A model generated the notes under the pieces. It was not told the origin of the DNA, ran no database searches, and saw nothing but the letters and a program-made list of their open reading frames with translations. From Glutinoglossum americanum (Eukaryota; Ascomycota; Geoglossomycetes; Geoglossales; Geoglossaceae), in the NCBI GenBank assembly GCA_020080175.1, contig JAGHQL010000072.1, positions 54,368 to 118,367 on the forward strand: DNA of 64,000 nt. Reading direction: 5' to 3'. Position 1 is the first letter of the stretch, and each line of letters begins with the position of its first letter. Made by a program: the position numbers and the translations under genes. Positions 45,226 through 57,378 of the stretch are shown piece after piece.

Positions 45226-45834
45226 ATGCCTTCCAAGCCGTCGAAACTGCAGACGAAAGGTCTGAGTTCGAAACCAAAGTCCGCGTCGCTGCCCTCTGAG
45301 CTCTCCAGGTCGCCCATGCCGTGGACCCCAGCAGGCGTCGTGAAGACGGAAGAGATGATCAAAACCCCAATCACTCCTCCAGTAGCTTACACGGACTTCC
45401 TTCGGACCCTCTCGAGCCCCGGTGGGACTCCTCTGGCCAAGCCATCGACCACATCGAACCCGTCCACCCAGCCCTCGACGGCGAGTTCGACTTGCTCATG
45501 TAATTGCGAACATCACCAGTCACCGGCGTCCGCATACCCCCCGACGCCGTACACGTTCCCTCTGGCGGCGACGAGTCGAAAGTTTCGCATTCCGGTCTCG
45601 CCTACAGGGTCGGACTCGCCAACCAGCGCTCATCTGGTGCAATCGCCATTCACCCTACGCTCGCCGCAGGATTGGGAACCCGAGAACAAGGCCAAGCTCC
45701 CCGATACTCCACGCAGCGGAGATCGCGTCTGCGTGCGTCAGGTCGTGACGAGAACGGTAACATACACGACGCGGAGCTGTCCACGAATGAACCTCGCCCC
45801 GGCGCCAAAAGGCAAACGACGACGGCTCGAATAG
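45226..45834 (+). CDS. Conserved small Pro/Ser-rich fungal protein
   Basis: A single exon encodes 202 residues. I recognise a conserved Pezizomycotina pattern but no named function. The N-terminus is basic (KPSKLQTKGLSSKPKSASLP), followed by LSRSPMPWTPAGVVKTEEMI and KTPITPPVAYTDFLRTLSSP, which look like short conserved proline motifs, some suited to proline-directed phosphorylation. A Cys pair (CSCNCEHH) lies near residue 90. A second block (YTFPLAATSRKFRIPVSPTG) and a C-terminal VCVRQVVTRTVTYTTRS precede a basic end (KGKRRRLE), a possible nuclear signal. No membrane span or fold is evident, so it is probably intrinsically disordered. It starts at the first ATG after a pyrimidine-rich leader and ends before an (AT)n run near 45890. 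Confidence 0.7.
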   Translation: MPSKPSKLQTKGLSSKPKSASLPSELSRSPMPWTPAGVVKTEEMIKTPITPPVAYTDFLRTLSSPGGTPLAKPSTTSNPSTQPSTASSTCSCNCEHHQSPASAYPPTPYTFPLAATSRKFRIPVSPTGSDSPTSAHLVQSPFTLRSPQDWEPENKAKLPDTPRSGDRVCVRQVVTRTVTYTTRSCPRMNLAPAPKGKRRRLE

Positions 45835-46249
45835 TTCAGTCTTTTTTTCTCAAAGCAACGCCGCCAGCCCCTCCCTCTTACCACTTATATATATATATAT
45901 GTCACGACGATCTTCAACCTACCCCCGCTAATCCCTCCTTGCACCCAATGTGGGCCGAGCCCCTACCGCCCCAATCCGTTCGATATACCTTGGGAGACCA
46001 GCAATGTAAACAGGCTGGACGGGATCAGTGAGCTTCTAACGTGGTCGGATCCCTTGGATCACAGGTTGCTTAGAGCCTGTTTGCACACGTCACATGCGTG
46101 TACTGTCATTTATTTTCCTTTCTCTCTTCACATACCTCAGTCTTATCACACAAACATCATACCACGAAATATGTATGTAGGTCGGGGGTGGAAGAAGGGA
46201 ACTAGGGTGGGGTTGGCGGTCATGAACATTTTTTTAAATGAATTTCTAC

Positions 46250-48600
46250 GACCGGGTTGGCTATCAAAGGGAGTCTTTTTTTTTTTCTAGGGAATTAAAC
46301 TGTTTTTTTTTTTTTTTTTTTTTCGGTTTAACTTTCTGGAGACAGCTTTTCCTAAGAACCATTTTCTTCGGGGTGCGTTTTCTTGATCTCTCTGACGGCT
46401 ACTTGTGATTTTTTTTTTTTACTAAACAAGAACCCCAAGGAGGTCTACTTCGCCGCATCCCCCTTCCTCTAGCCAACCTTCTCCTTTGTCTCTACTTCGG
46501 GCTTCGGGAGTTCCTTATTCCTCCTCCTCCTGTGTGTGCGTGCCGCTTAGGTTGGTACTGCTTGCTTGTTTTATTATCGCTGCTGGGCCATTTCGCTGCA
46601 TATCGGCTGTTCTACCTATCTAGGTTTTATTGCTTTTTTTGTTTCCTTCCGTTTCCACACATTTCTCATCATCGGCTCCCCACAGAAAGCAGACCAGCAG
46701 CGAGTAAGCATCCCTACCTTTGCATAGTGAAGAGAGAGAAAAATCCCCTACCTTTCTTTTTCGGAGGTCGGTGAGGGGGCGAGGACTTAGGGTGGGGGGT
46801 GTTCTTAATTCACTATACCATACACACAAAGCTTCATTCTCAATCGAAGAAAGGTGTTTCCAACTCGAGTTTGTTCGCGTGAGATGAGACGAAAAAAAAA
46901 AAAGAAAAAAAGAAAAAAAGAAAACCCTTTTCGAAAAGAATAAAAATAAAATCAAAAAGGGCGCGAAAAAGCCCAACAAACACTCTAAATCCAAACTCCA
47001 AACTCCGCAACTCACACTTTTTTCCTTCCAGAGAAGCGCCAACCTCACCTCTTGCCACGCGCCCAACCCGTAATCCAAACCACCCCCCCCCCTCCCTCCC
47101 ATTCCACCAGAAAGAAAAAAAAAACAAAGTCAGCCTCGAACCGCAGCCCCGGATTTCTCCCACGCCCCATATCCCGGGAGCGGCGCGTCACGCCCGCAAC
47201 CATTGGCTCCCTGGGCCCCCCCCCATCCCCTCCCCTCCTCCCCTGCGAACCCAAAAAAAAAAAAAAGGTGTGTGGGTGGTGGTAAAAGCGGCGAGGGGGG
47301 GTGCGGGCTAAGCGCCCTTGGCAGTGCTCGTCGGGTGCGTAGGGAGGGGCGGGCGGTTGGCTATATATAGGGAATTTTTGGGGGGGGGGGTTTTTTTTTT
47401 TAAATGGGGGATTTTGTTTTTTATTTTTATTTTTAATTTTTTTGATGGGGGGGAGGGGTATATTTGGGGGGGGGTTTGTTGTTGGGAGATGAATGCGCTG
47501 AGGGTTGTTTTGTTTGTTTGTGGGGAGGAAAGGAGGGTGGCGGGTTGGGGGGAGGTTTTTTTTATTTTTTGGAAAAATAAATAAATAAATAAAAAAATAT
47601 CGGGTTTTCGTTTTATTTTGATTTTTCGTTTTTCGTTTTCGCCAGGGTGCCGGGGGCGACTTGGGACCGAGCCTAGCCTAGCATGGCCTGGGGCGCCCTG
47701 TTCCGGGTTTTGGGATTCCAGGCTGGTTCAGCCCCAGCTAACAACTACCTGTGCGTGTGTGTGTTTTCGGTGGGGTAATGCTTTCCTGTCGAAGGCGGAG
47801 CTTAGGTAAGAGGAGCAGGCCTGAGGAAAAATGATGCTTCTTTTTCTTTTTTTCTTTTTTTTTTTTTGTCCCGGGAGGGGAGGGACGGGCGTGGTTGCCT
47901 GCGCGCGAGGAAGGGATTTCGTGCTATAATAGCCCTTGCCCCTTGCTATGAGGGCAGGCGTGTGGGCGTAGGTATTTCGAGGTGCGTGTGCCCGAATGCA
48001 GTCCCATCCGTCTCGCACACAGATTAAAAAAAAAGGTCGCAGGGCGTGAAATTTCCCTTTTCTTTATTTTTACATTTTTTTTTCCCGCTGCTGCTAATTT
48101 TAGGTGTACGAAAAAGATTCCCATCTTTCTATTTCTTTTCTTTTCTTTTCCGTTGTTTTTTTTTTTTTCCTTTTCCCCTTCGTGTGCGACTCGTGTGATG
48201 TGTCCCGCGCGTGCATGAACGCAAATGTTTCCTTTTTTGGGTGTGTTTTAGCCTCTCCTTCCCTCTTGCGCCCCAAGGAAGCTTGTTTTGTCTCATTTTT
48301 CTGCCTCATTTCTGGCTTTGGTTTTCTCTTGGGGGTTTTTTTTGGTTTGTGATTAGGGTTGCAGGTCGTATACGGGCAAATGTAACTATGTATAATGTGT
48401 ACGACCGCGCGTGGGAAATTCATGTCGTCGAATTATCGTGAGGGACGGAGGGATATGTGGTAAGCATCGGGTCATACGTTTGTTTCAATTTCCCAATCTT
48501 TGATTTCGTTTTCCTTGTTCCAGGCTGGAGATCATTATTGAAAATCCCTTTAATTGCGGGTTCCGGGGTTTTTTTATACGGGTAAACGTCGTTCGTCCAT
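46250..48600. repeat. Homopolymer-rich low-complexity region
   Basis: Dense runs of T, A, G and C occur, for example T20 or more near 46304-46323, A11 near 46892, C9 near 47085, A14 near 47252, G10 then T11 near 47381-47401 and T13 near 47856. Tracts on the plus strand are mostly T left of 46.8 kb, A/C at 46.9-47.26 kb and G/T at 47.3-47.6 kb. An (AAAT)n run lies near 47574-47594. I see no gene. Confidence 0.7.
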
Positions 48601-50539
48601 TGAATCCCGGTTTTTGGGCGCGGGAAGTATTAAAGTATTATTATGATGGCGTTTTCCTTTCGTTTCCACGGCCTGTTCTTCTCGTTTATCTTTCCCGGAG
48701 AACTGCTTCCTCTTCTTCGCACATCATATCGGTGATTAGGATGCTCATGTGGATTTTTTGGAGGAATTTCTTTGGCTTCTTGGTAGGCGGCTAGCTCTCG
48801 ATAGCGGGTGACCCGTGGATCGGGAGTTTGATATGATTTGATTGTTTTCCCTATGGTGTTTTCCTCTTCCGATGTCTTGCGTGCGTACTCCATTTTGTTT
48901 TTGTTTTTTTGTCCAACGGCCCAAATCAGCTCGTCACAACGCTTGGTAAGCTTTGCTTGTGGATGGCCCTTTATGGCTCCTCACGGATAGACCCGCCTTA
49001 GGCGTAGTTTTCCACTGGTCAGGCCTCTCTGCTATCACACCATGGCGTTCTGCCGGTACCTAGGGACCCCCGAATGAACAATAAAATGATCGGTCGTGCT
49101 AGGCATATTCTCCTATCGTAGCTTTACAGTGGAAAACTTGGCAGAATGGTGCAAGCCGCTCCAATCCGAATCAACAAACCAAGGGATGCGTGACATCGGG
49201 ACCCATAACATCGGAGATAAAAAAAAAAATAAAAAAATAAAAAAAATCTACTGGTACGCGGATATACAGGGAAAACCCCTCGCTCTATCAGAGTACGTGT
49301 TCCACTTAGGAGTGGGGGTGCTATTTGACAGCGGATATACCAGTTGGATATCTAGATGGCAACATACTACTTGACTTCACAGTTAGCTCGAGGCTCGGTG
49401 CCTATTTGCGTTCGAAAGAGACACAAGACCCCGCAGTTTTTCTTCTTCTTATGCTTTGTAGCATATGACCTTTACTCTGAATAAATGCTACGGGGACACG
49501 AGGTGCGACGCCGGGAGGTAAACAAGCACAAGCGATATGGGTGACGATTTCAGATGCACAACAGTGAGACGGCGAGACTCGCCGAGCTCACCGTATTCGG
49601 TATGTTTATCTCTCATCTACTCTACTGTGTATTGACGCCCCCTGTGTGAAACCATAACAAAAGTAGCATGCCGAGAGGTGAGTCTGATGATAGAGGAGAC
49701 CACCGCATAACTGACTGAAGCTACCAACAACACTAGATATTTTTTTTTACCTTAACGCGGAGACGGAATCCAATCGACTCGACATATGAGCAATGCTGCA
49801 AAGTGGCTCATCACTTCAAGAGTCAATCGGATCCTCGAAATTATTTGAACAAAATAGCGAGTGTCGGAACCTGAGCTCTGCCTCAAAGCCTTTGTTCTGG
49901 ATTAAAGTATGACAGATATGACAGACATAACCGCCAGACGCGACTTTGGGCCCGCTGAAAGTGCACGGTCTTGTTTCCACCAGGCAGCGGCCTGTGTGTT
50001 ATAAATTAGAGCATCCTCGCATGATGATCCCTCGCCGGCTATCGGGCGTTCGGACGAAGGTAAACACAGTATCTGAAACGTCAACTCCGACCGCCTCCAC
50101 CACACCCAGAGCGATACACTTGCGGGAAACAACTCAGCCTTTCTGTTGAGAGGGTATCTAAATACACTGTGTCAGGAAAGACTATCTGCTTGCAGCTCTA
50201 GCGGAAGGTTCCCACAGTTCGAGACTTAACCCGAGAGGTCTTCTGATAGCCCTCGCTGCTAGGCCTTCGACCATGAGATCTTCGCGGATCGGCTGGGAAA
50301 CGAATCCGGATGAAGCAATAAACGTTGTCTTTGGCCATACTCTCCTAGCTGAGAGAAACGCCCACCGGCTCTGAGGACAACGGTGTCATAAGGGCTAGGC
50401 ATTTCCGCGGGCTACGAAAGTTTAATAGAAGGTATGTAGCATTGACCTGATGAAAGGGGTGTCTGAAGGGGATTTTGAGGCACTGATTTCGGTACACCTG
50501 TCGCAGCTAATCGGTTCTGACTTCCTGGGGTTCACTTAT

Positions 50540-53200
50540 TCACCGATAGCGGGCCCATATCGTCACCACCACCACCACTCGTTCGTAGGGACGATCACCC
50601 TCCATTCATCGATGGGGTCAACACCAATTCTCTGAGGAGAGCTACACCACCTCGTCGATGGTATCACCACCCAGTGATCTACGGAGTCGCTCCCCTTTAA
50701 CCGATGGGGCCACCAGACGGAACTGCGCAGACCCGTCTTGGGCTAAGCCCTTCCGTGGAAGTCATCCGACCCCTTCGGGGTTCAGAGGAACACCACCACG
50801 GAGACGGAATTCAATCACACTTCTCGCTTGAGAAGCTTTCAGCGAGGATTCGAGCGGCGTAGTTCGATGCCGTTGTGTTGTTTTGGCAATATTTATTTTA
50901 GAACCATCGCACCTTCTCCTCAGAATATCCTGACACCATCGGCTTTTATCATCTTTCTTTTGACCCCCCCCCTTGGCATACCGCTAACGCGAAGCAACCT
51001 CTTTTCGGGCTTCCGTGAGTGTTTGTCTCGGGCGTCGCCAGCATGCACGCTCGAGACAGCAACAACCTTGGGCGCTATTTAGTTGCAGCAGGACATCTCT
51101 AGCATATTTTCCATCACCAATGAGAGCCCGCAGCTGCGGTCAAGAGTTTATTTAAAGATAGCAACAGAAATGGTCGATGAGCTCAACTTCCACTGGGCTT
51201 GGGCTTCGTTGGATCGCCATGCAAGGAGGTGTCTTGGTCGGATGACCTCCGTTCAGCGATAGGACCACCACCTATCCCTCGATGGGGGCTCTACCAATTT
51301 ACTGATGAAGTTATATTTCTCAATTGCAGCAAGGGATTTTCGAACTGGTCTAGGACTAATGGCGGTTTCGGCTACAATTCCTTAAAACGGCCCTTCCTGT
51401 TCTAAATGACAAGACTATTCAACTGGATGACCAACCTCATCTAAAAAAGAAGCAACATAACCTAGGTCTCTAGCATATGGAGGGCAACTCTGCAGCCCGT
51501 TATCTCCTATGTCGTCCCGGTTTCTCCCTGACCAGCATCAAGATCCCAACGAGCTATTGATGGCGAAAGGACCTGGATCGCCCAACTCAGCAAATCGTTT
51601 TCGTTTGAAACCGGCGGCAATGATTCTTTTATTGTTGCGTTTCCCCTTGCATGTCGCAATTAAACTTGGTGTGGGAGGCTAGTTATGCCGTGCTAGACTT
51701 CGGACACGTATCCTGGCTGGAAGTGCGGTCGAAAAATCTATCGATGTGCTATCTTTGATCAGCTGAGGGGAATGCCACAAACCTATCGACCCAGGGGAGC
51801 ACTGCAGATCCACCGATAGATTTGCCTCCCAACTACAAAAGGGGTCGCACTCTGTCCGTTCGCCAGCGCAGTTCCCTCTCCGTCACAGAGGAGAGTAAGA
51901 CCAATCTCCCAACAAGATCACCGCAACAGGGGCGTGCCATAGACTCGCCGATGAGGCTACTTCTGGGCTACCGAGTGAGGCGCTGCAAATTCGCAATTGT
52001 GGAGATCGATGAGTCGTTTCGAATTGCAATTGATCAGCGCTTCACTGCTCCAGCAATGCTCTGCCAGAGCTATTCGGTGTTTTATCGAGGGTTAACTAAG
52101 GGAATGAAGCCGAATCTGGTGTGGTCCTTGGAGGAACCAAGCAACGTGGCTATTTTGAGCCATTCCGACCGAAGATAACTCCCGAAACTCTTGGGCAACT
52201 TCGCACGGCTGATGAATGAGCGCCGGTGCCGGAGTATATCCCCCGCCGTTACTACAGCCGTGGGGTTCGGCCATCTTCGTCGAAACCGGCGTCTCCCAGG
52301 CGCTGACAATCTTATCCCCGCCTAGCGGCGGATCACCTGTCATTCACTTAGAGGGGCGTCATAAATCGGCCATCGTGGCTATCCTGATCCGCTGAGGGGA
52401 GCGACGCAGGTCTACCGATAGGATTGCTTCTCGGTAGCTGAAGGGAGTACTCGAAATCCACCGACGGCGTTGCCTTTCAATTCCTGTGGGGAGCACTGCC
52501 AGTTCGCCGAAGGAATTATCCCTCAACCAGCAGGGAGAGCATGACACTGCCACTAGGGGACTACCTCTCAGTCGCCAGGAGCGAAACCACCAACTCACTA
52601 GCGGAAGCCACTACCCAACCACCAAAGAGGGGTGCTATCCAACTTCACTGATAAGACCCGGACCCACTCAGGAAATACCAGCTCATCAACGGACTCCACG
52701 CTAATTCATAGTCTGTTGGGGTACTATCCATCCCCTATCGGTAGGATTTACGCCTACGTTCTCGTCTCAGTTCCAAACCACCCCAAACAACAACACAAAC
52801 GCTATGATAAAGCACAATACCAGAGACACGAGAGCAGGGCGGAGCAGGGTGAAGAGCAGAATACGAGCGTAGACCGAAGCGCCATTGGAGGTGTAGCGGG
52901 TCCGATCGCCATAGGAATGACTGAAGTCCCTAGTTGCTTCTCAGGAATCGAGTCTTTAGATGTAAGTCCTATAGTCTTTCCCGGTGGGGATACGATACTT
53001 ACTAAACTTCGGGTTTAGGCACCTCTTCTCGCCGTAACCATTGCTGATGGTAGAGATCTACTCATCTTCGATGGGGGGACCACCTACCCATCATCGATGG
53101 AAGCAGCCTCCCATTTACCATCAATGGGGATTGCGCTCATTCATCACCAACGGGGATTGCGCCCATTGACCACCGATAAGGGCTGCAACTCTTCAACCAA
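50540..53200. repeat. Zone of decayed CACCGATGGGG-type repeats
   Basis: Variants of a core like CACCGATGGGG or CATCGATGGGGG recur irregularly at 50540-50715, 51230-51300, 51780-51870 and 53060-53180. At 53063, 53091, 53117, 53141 and 53168 the spacing is about 24-28 bp. The clearest array, with a 46-bp period, is at 52394-52700. Confidence 0.55.
52394..52700. repeat. Degenerate tandem array with a 46-bp period
   Basis: A unit beginning TCCACCGA or a variant, followed by TTGCCTCTCA and GGGGAGCACTG-like segments, repeats with starts near 52412, 52458, 52504, 52550, 52595, 52645 and 52686. Intervals are 46, 46, 46, 45, 50 and 41. Units are strongly diverged. Confidence 0.65.
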
Positions 53201-53841
53201 GGGTGACAGATAACAAGACCTCCCAGAAGTCTGCTTCATCCACAACAAACCCATAAGTACTGCAAGGGACGGTCACATATTAGACATCGCATCAACCATC
53301 ACGTGCGTATAAGGTCTTTCTTGACTATCTTTCATTCATTTGCTATTCATCAACTATCTACTCGCCTCAGAGCTTTCTCTCACACGGCCACTGGATTAGA
53401 TACATATCAAAACAATACGACAGGCTAGCACTATCGATCAACCTTACTCTCGCTCTCTCTCTCCCAAGGAAAGAAAAATCACGACTCGAGATTCAGAGAA
53501 ATCACAAGGAGAAAGAAAATTGCGCGGACCAGCGACGACGTTTTGGCAAGGACCAATAAATAGAGGTAACGTAGAGAATATTTTTTCTTTGAATGTAATA
53601 TCTTCAGCCTTTGGGTCTTCGAGAATCAAAAAGACGAAGAAGGCTATTTACAAAAAAGAAGACCAAGAGATGATGATGTCACTGAAAGGATCGGAGATGA
53701 TCTTTGATGCTAACCCCCTTTGATCCTATGCTAAACCCGATTTAGAAAAACAAAATCATCTCGCTATGGTCATGACAATTGTTGGGTATATTATGAAATG
53801 CCATATGGCAGTTTGTGGTGAGAGAGGCCATCGCCCCATCG

Positions 53842-56038
53842 TTAGATCATGCTGCCATTGACATTGATCTCATATCCCTCAGACTTCTGTTTCAGAGCCT
53901 TCGCCAGCATGAGTTCCCTCATCCAGTCGATGCGCTGGTCTCTCGTCTTGACCGCGAAGTGATGTGTCTTTGTATTGGAGACGTTCTTGGCTCCCTTCTT
54001 GTCCGTCGCTGGGATGAGTTGGAAGGAGAATGCGGTATCATCGCCGTCCTTCTTCTTGCCAGACAGCTTCATAGACTTGAATGCTGCCGCGAGCTTGGTG
54101 TTAGACGCCACGGACGAACAGGCTACTGCGAAGTCGTCGACGTCAATGTGTTCCAGCTCATCCGTGGTTTGCTCGTCCTTGTGCATTGCGAGTTTGGTCC
54201 CAGACAGTCTGAAGTGGTGTTCTTGCCATTCATGTCTCAGTAGTCTTGTCTTACGCTTCTTCATCCATCCAGCGTGGTTGTACTCGGGGTGACTAGGTTC
54301 GCTGGGACTAGCACGGGGCGTCTTGTCGTCAGATTTGTCGACAGGTGAGGCGAGCTCAAAAGGCTGCCAGGCTGCGTTCTCATCGAGTTTGGTCATCCCA
54401 AAGCTTGGACGCCGTGATGGAACCGCAGACATTGATCTTGGAATGAAGTCTCGTCGGTATCCTATCTCTGGAGGCGCCGATTGTGATAGATCCCGTGCGA
54501 CTGGGCCGAGAGGTATGGCAGTGACAGGCACATCCATCTCTGAGCATGGCGTTCCGAACCTGTAGACGCCGGAAGGAGTGGCGCTGTAATTGGGGGAGAA
54601 GGCACTGAGGTTGGATGGCCGTGACGGAGGTATCTGGAGCTTAGGAAGGCACTTGAGGAATTCGTGAGCCGGCGGTGTGGTTGGTAGTGGTTGAAGGGCT
54701 GGGAACATTTCAAGAGGAGGCGTCGGGGGCTCTTCGTTCATATAATAGTCGGGTTGGTACTGTACGTGCTGGAAATCTAAGAATTGTTTGACGTTCTCTT
54801 GAGGATCCCGAGATTGTATCACGCGGAGGCAGCCCTCTTGCAGCGAGAATTGTGGTGCATGCTCAGGGCCGAGGACATCGGAGGACGCGACGACAGAGGG
54901 ATCAGTATCAGAGGCCGTCGATGCGACGACAGAGCTGACGCATGTAATGCTCCGTGCAGTTGCTGCATTACCTGGATCTCCGGCAACAAAAATCTGGCCA
55001 TCTTCGGGGTCGATCGGATGTTCCTTCTCTAGCAAAGCCAACTGTCGTTGCTGTTTGCGATATTTGGAGCATCTTTCCCCTTTGGCACACTTGTGCGGCT
55101 TAGGTAGTAGTTGCTCGATTCCGACGATGGATACGGACTCAAGAGGTGATATTGTGGCGTCGTCAGAACGGCCTTGTTTGCGATGCCGCCGGCTGCTACG
55201 GCTGTGGCGTTGCCGTGAACGTTTCGTCTTTGCCGGGGAGCCCTCACCGTCCGAGGTGCAGTCAGGTTGGTGGCGGTGTCTCGACGAACTTCTGCTTGCC
55301 CGGCCAGATCGATACCCGCCGTCTGGCGTGGTTGGGCTAGAGGCGGAGCTGCCTCGCATATTATGGATTTCGGTCCACAGCCTATGGCGTTTACCGAAAG
55401 ATGGGATATCTAGTTCCTTCAGATCCTCAAATTTGAGGTCTACTAAAACAGCCCCGGTGATGTCGTGGTTTCTGAAACTCTCGACGATGGTCTCATCGAA
55501 TCCTAATTGGTACATCCACGAAGCGACTTGGTCGGGAGTCCAGTCTCGTACATCTGTCGTATTTAATTGCGCCATCGGGGCGCCGTACGATCGGTCGTCT
55601 GTACTGATTGCGTAACCCCCCATCTGCTCTGTTGCTTCGTCTGGCGACGAAGATACCGATGTGCGGAGAGCATATCTCTGAGATGATATTGATGAAGAGC
55701 GGAAGAGATGAGGGCCTTTCGGTCCCTCAACCGGCTTGAGATCTAACTGGAAGTCGAAGCCGCTGAGGCTAGTTGATGACGGTGTAGGTATATCATCATA
55801 AGAGGACACAGTTGTATCGCTCTTCTTGCCGAACTGCGGATGGCGTTAGCGCGCGGAATACGCTTTGATGAATTATGGCCGAGATTTAACTTACGGACTG
55901 GACGCTTAGTCTAGGAGATTCGCTCTCGGCTCCACTCATTTCTGGATCCGTATCGTATATCTCAGTGGCCTCCGATAGCGGCCTCGGCACCAGCGACCGA
56001 CGCTCCAGGAAAGAAGCTTTGCTGTTTCTCTCCAACAT
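53842..56038 (-). CDS. SAM and PH domain protein
   Basis: Two exons (56038-55895 and 55833-53842) join in phase across a 61-bp intron (GTAAGT, GCTAAC branch motif, CGCAG), giving 711 residues. A SAM domain lies at about residues 145-205 (WTPDQVASWMYQLGFDETIV, FRNHDITGAVLVDLKFEDLK). A basic Ser/Arg/His-rich linker follows. A PH domain lies near the C-terminus at about 570-695 (HAGWMKKRKTRLLRHEWQEH, HHFRLSGTKLAMHKDE, THHFAVKTRDQRIDWMREL). This SAM-PH order recalls yeast Boi1/2 and fission yeast Pob1, which act in polarised growth and exocytosis at the plasma membrane, but no SH3 domain is seen. A membrane-associated polarity scaffold is the inference. The protein ends soon after the PH helix. 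Confidence 0.85.
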
Positions 56039-57173
56039 TTCGGAAGTTGAGAGGGAGTAGAGGGGAGAGTGGATAGGAGAATGGAATTGAGAGGACGCCT
56101 GTTGTTCAGCAAGTTTAGTAAGGTGCAGTGAGCTAGATGAGACCAATGCCGGATAAATCGTGGCAACGCACCATGGCAACAACACGGCCACACCAGAGCA
56201 ACGTTAGAGGGGGCGGCAGAGAATAAATACGCTCAGGACCGTTGCCGGTCGAAAGGTCTAGCAGGAGGAACAGACAGTCAGGTTCCAAAAAAGAGAGATG
56301 GGTTGAATCGAGGGGCGGGCGCTTAAGGAGTTCTTAAGTATAGAAGATATCGTGAGTGGGGGAAAATGTCTGGGAAGCTGCTGTGTGACCAAACGTGCAG
56401 TGGAGCTTTGTGGGCGGCTGTATCGATACGTGAGCCGGGGAGGACCCTGGCAGTGCGACGACGTGCATACCAATGGCGGGGGTTGGATGGCGGAAAGCAA
56501 TATGCACGGCTTAGGATGGAACCAAAATTAGCAACAAAAGGCAGTCAATCACAGACAAACCCCTCTTCCGGGGAATTAGCGGCATTTGCGAGATTTAAGG
56601 AATATTAATATCTCCTGTTGGGGTATTGGAGCCCAACCGGAGTCTGCAGCACACGTGCCGAAGCGACAACCACTAAGATGGCCTGGCTTGCGTGGGCTTG
56701 CGTGGGCTTGCTTGTCTGGAGCGAGACAAACGGCGCGCTCGACAAATCCTTCGTCCCATACGCACGGCAGAGGATCCTGAGAAGGTTTACTCGGTCTGAG
56801 CACGTTTGCTGCTCTCCACCCTGACACCAGCGTGCGGGCTGGTCGGTCGGTGGCACGTTGATTGTCGCCATGGCTGTTATCTGCTGCATCTTGGTGGCTG
56901 ATTGGCGCGCAGCACTTGCGCTTGGCCCTCGAGAGGGTTTTGGAGATGTGTACAGAGTACTTGCACAGGTACTCTATGCGTGTACTCTATGCGCGTGCGT
57001 GTCCGGTGAGGTACTTTGGCTGTACCCGCCGATCGTCGACATGGTCATTCGGGTCTCGTCGGCTTTCGGGCAAAACTCTGCAGGGTCAAGGTCATTCGCA
57101 TGTACCCCCGGAGTGCTCCGACCAACCGTTGGGAGTTCCCGTTACCTCGCACCACTTTCGTGCTGGGGCCATA

Positions 57174-57211
57174 AATGTATTTGCGGTATTTGTGGTATTT
57201 GCGGTATTCGC
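57174..57211. repeat. Short tandem repeat, 9-bp unit (GTATTTGCG)
   Basis: About four copies of GTATTTGCG or GTATTTGTG lie head to tail. Confidence 0.65.
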
Positions 57212-57339
57212 CTCTTGCCTCTCGTCCTCTCACCGTGGATCTACGTGTAAATTGAGATTGAACGGCGACCTGGCCCGGAACGAGCGAGTTTCACCCTCAA
57301 CAAATAATTTGCGGGTTTACGACCCGACCCAACACTTCT

Positions 57340-57378
57340 GGCCTTCCTGGCCTTCCTGGCCTTCCTGACCTTCCTGAC
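57340..57378. repeat. Short tandem repeat, 9-bp unit (CTGGCCTTC)
   Basis: Three CTGGCCTTC copies are followed by two CTGACCTTC-like copies. A related CTTCTGGCCCTTCTGGCC occurs near 57558. Confidence 0.65.

Larger units (their letters stand above)
45835..53841. other. 8-kb gene-free island
   Basis: No supportable gene lies between the small conserved gene and the SAM/PH gene. The left half (to about 48.9 kb) is dominated by homopolymer tracts and the right half (about 49-53.3 kb) by decayed tandem repeats; both are listed separately. Open frames here are short, low in complexity and lack domains. Confidence 0.55.

Noticed and set aside
46620-48423. Several Phe/Lys-rich open frames on both strands
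   Set aside because: They translate homopolymer tracts (poly-Phe, poly-Lys) and contain no recognisable domain.
51822-52178. 118-codon open frame on the plus strand in the repeat zone
   Set aside because: Its sequence overlaps decayed repeat words, has no domain and no splice partner; it appears to be composition-driven.
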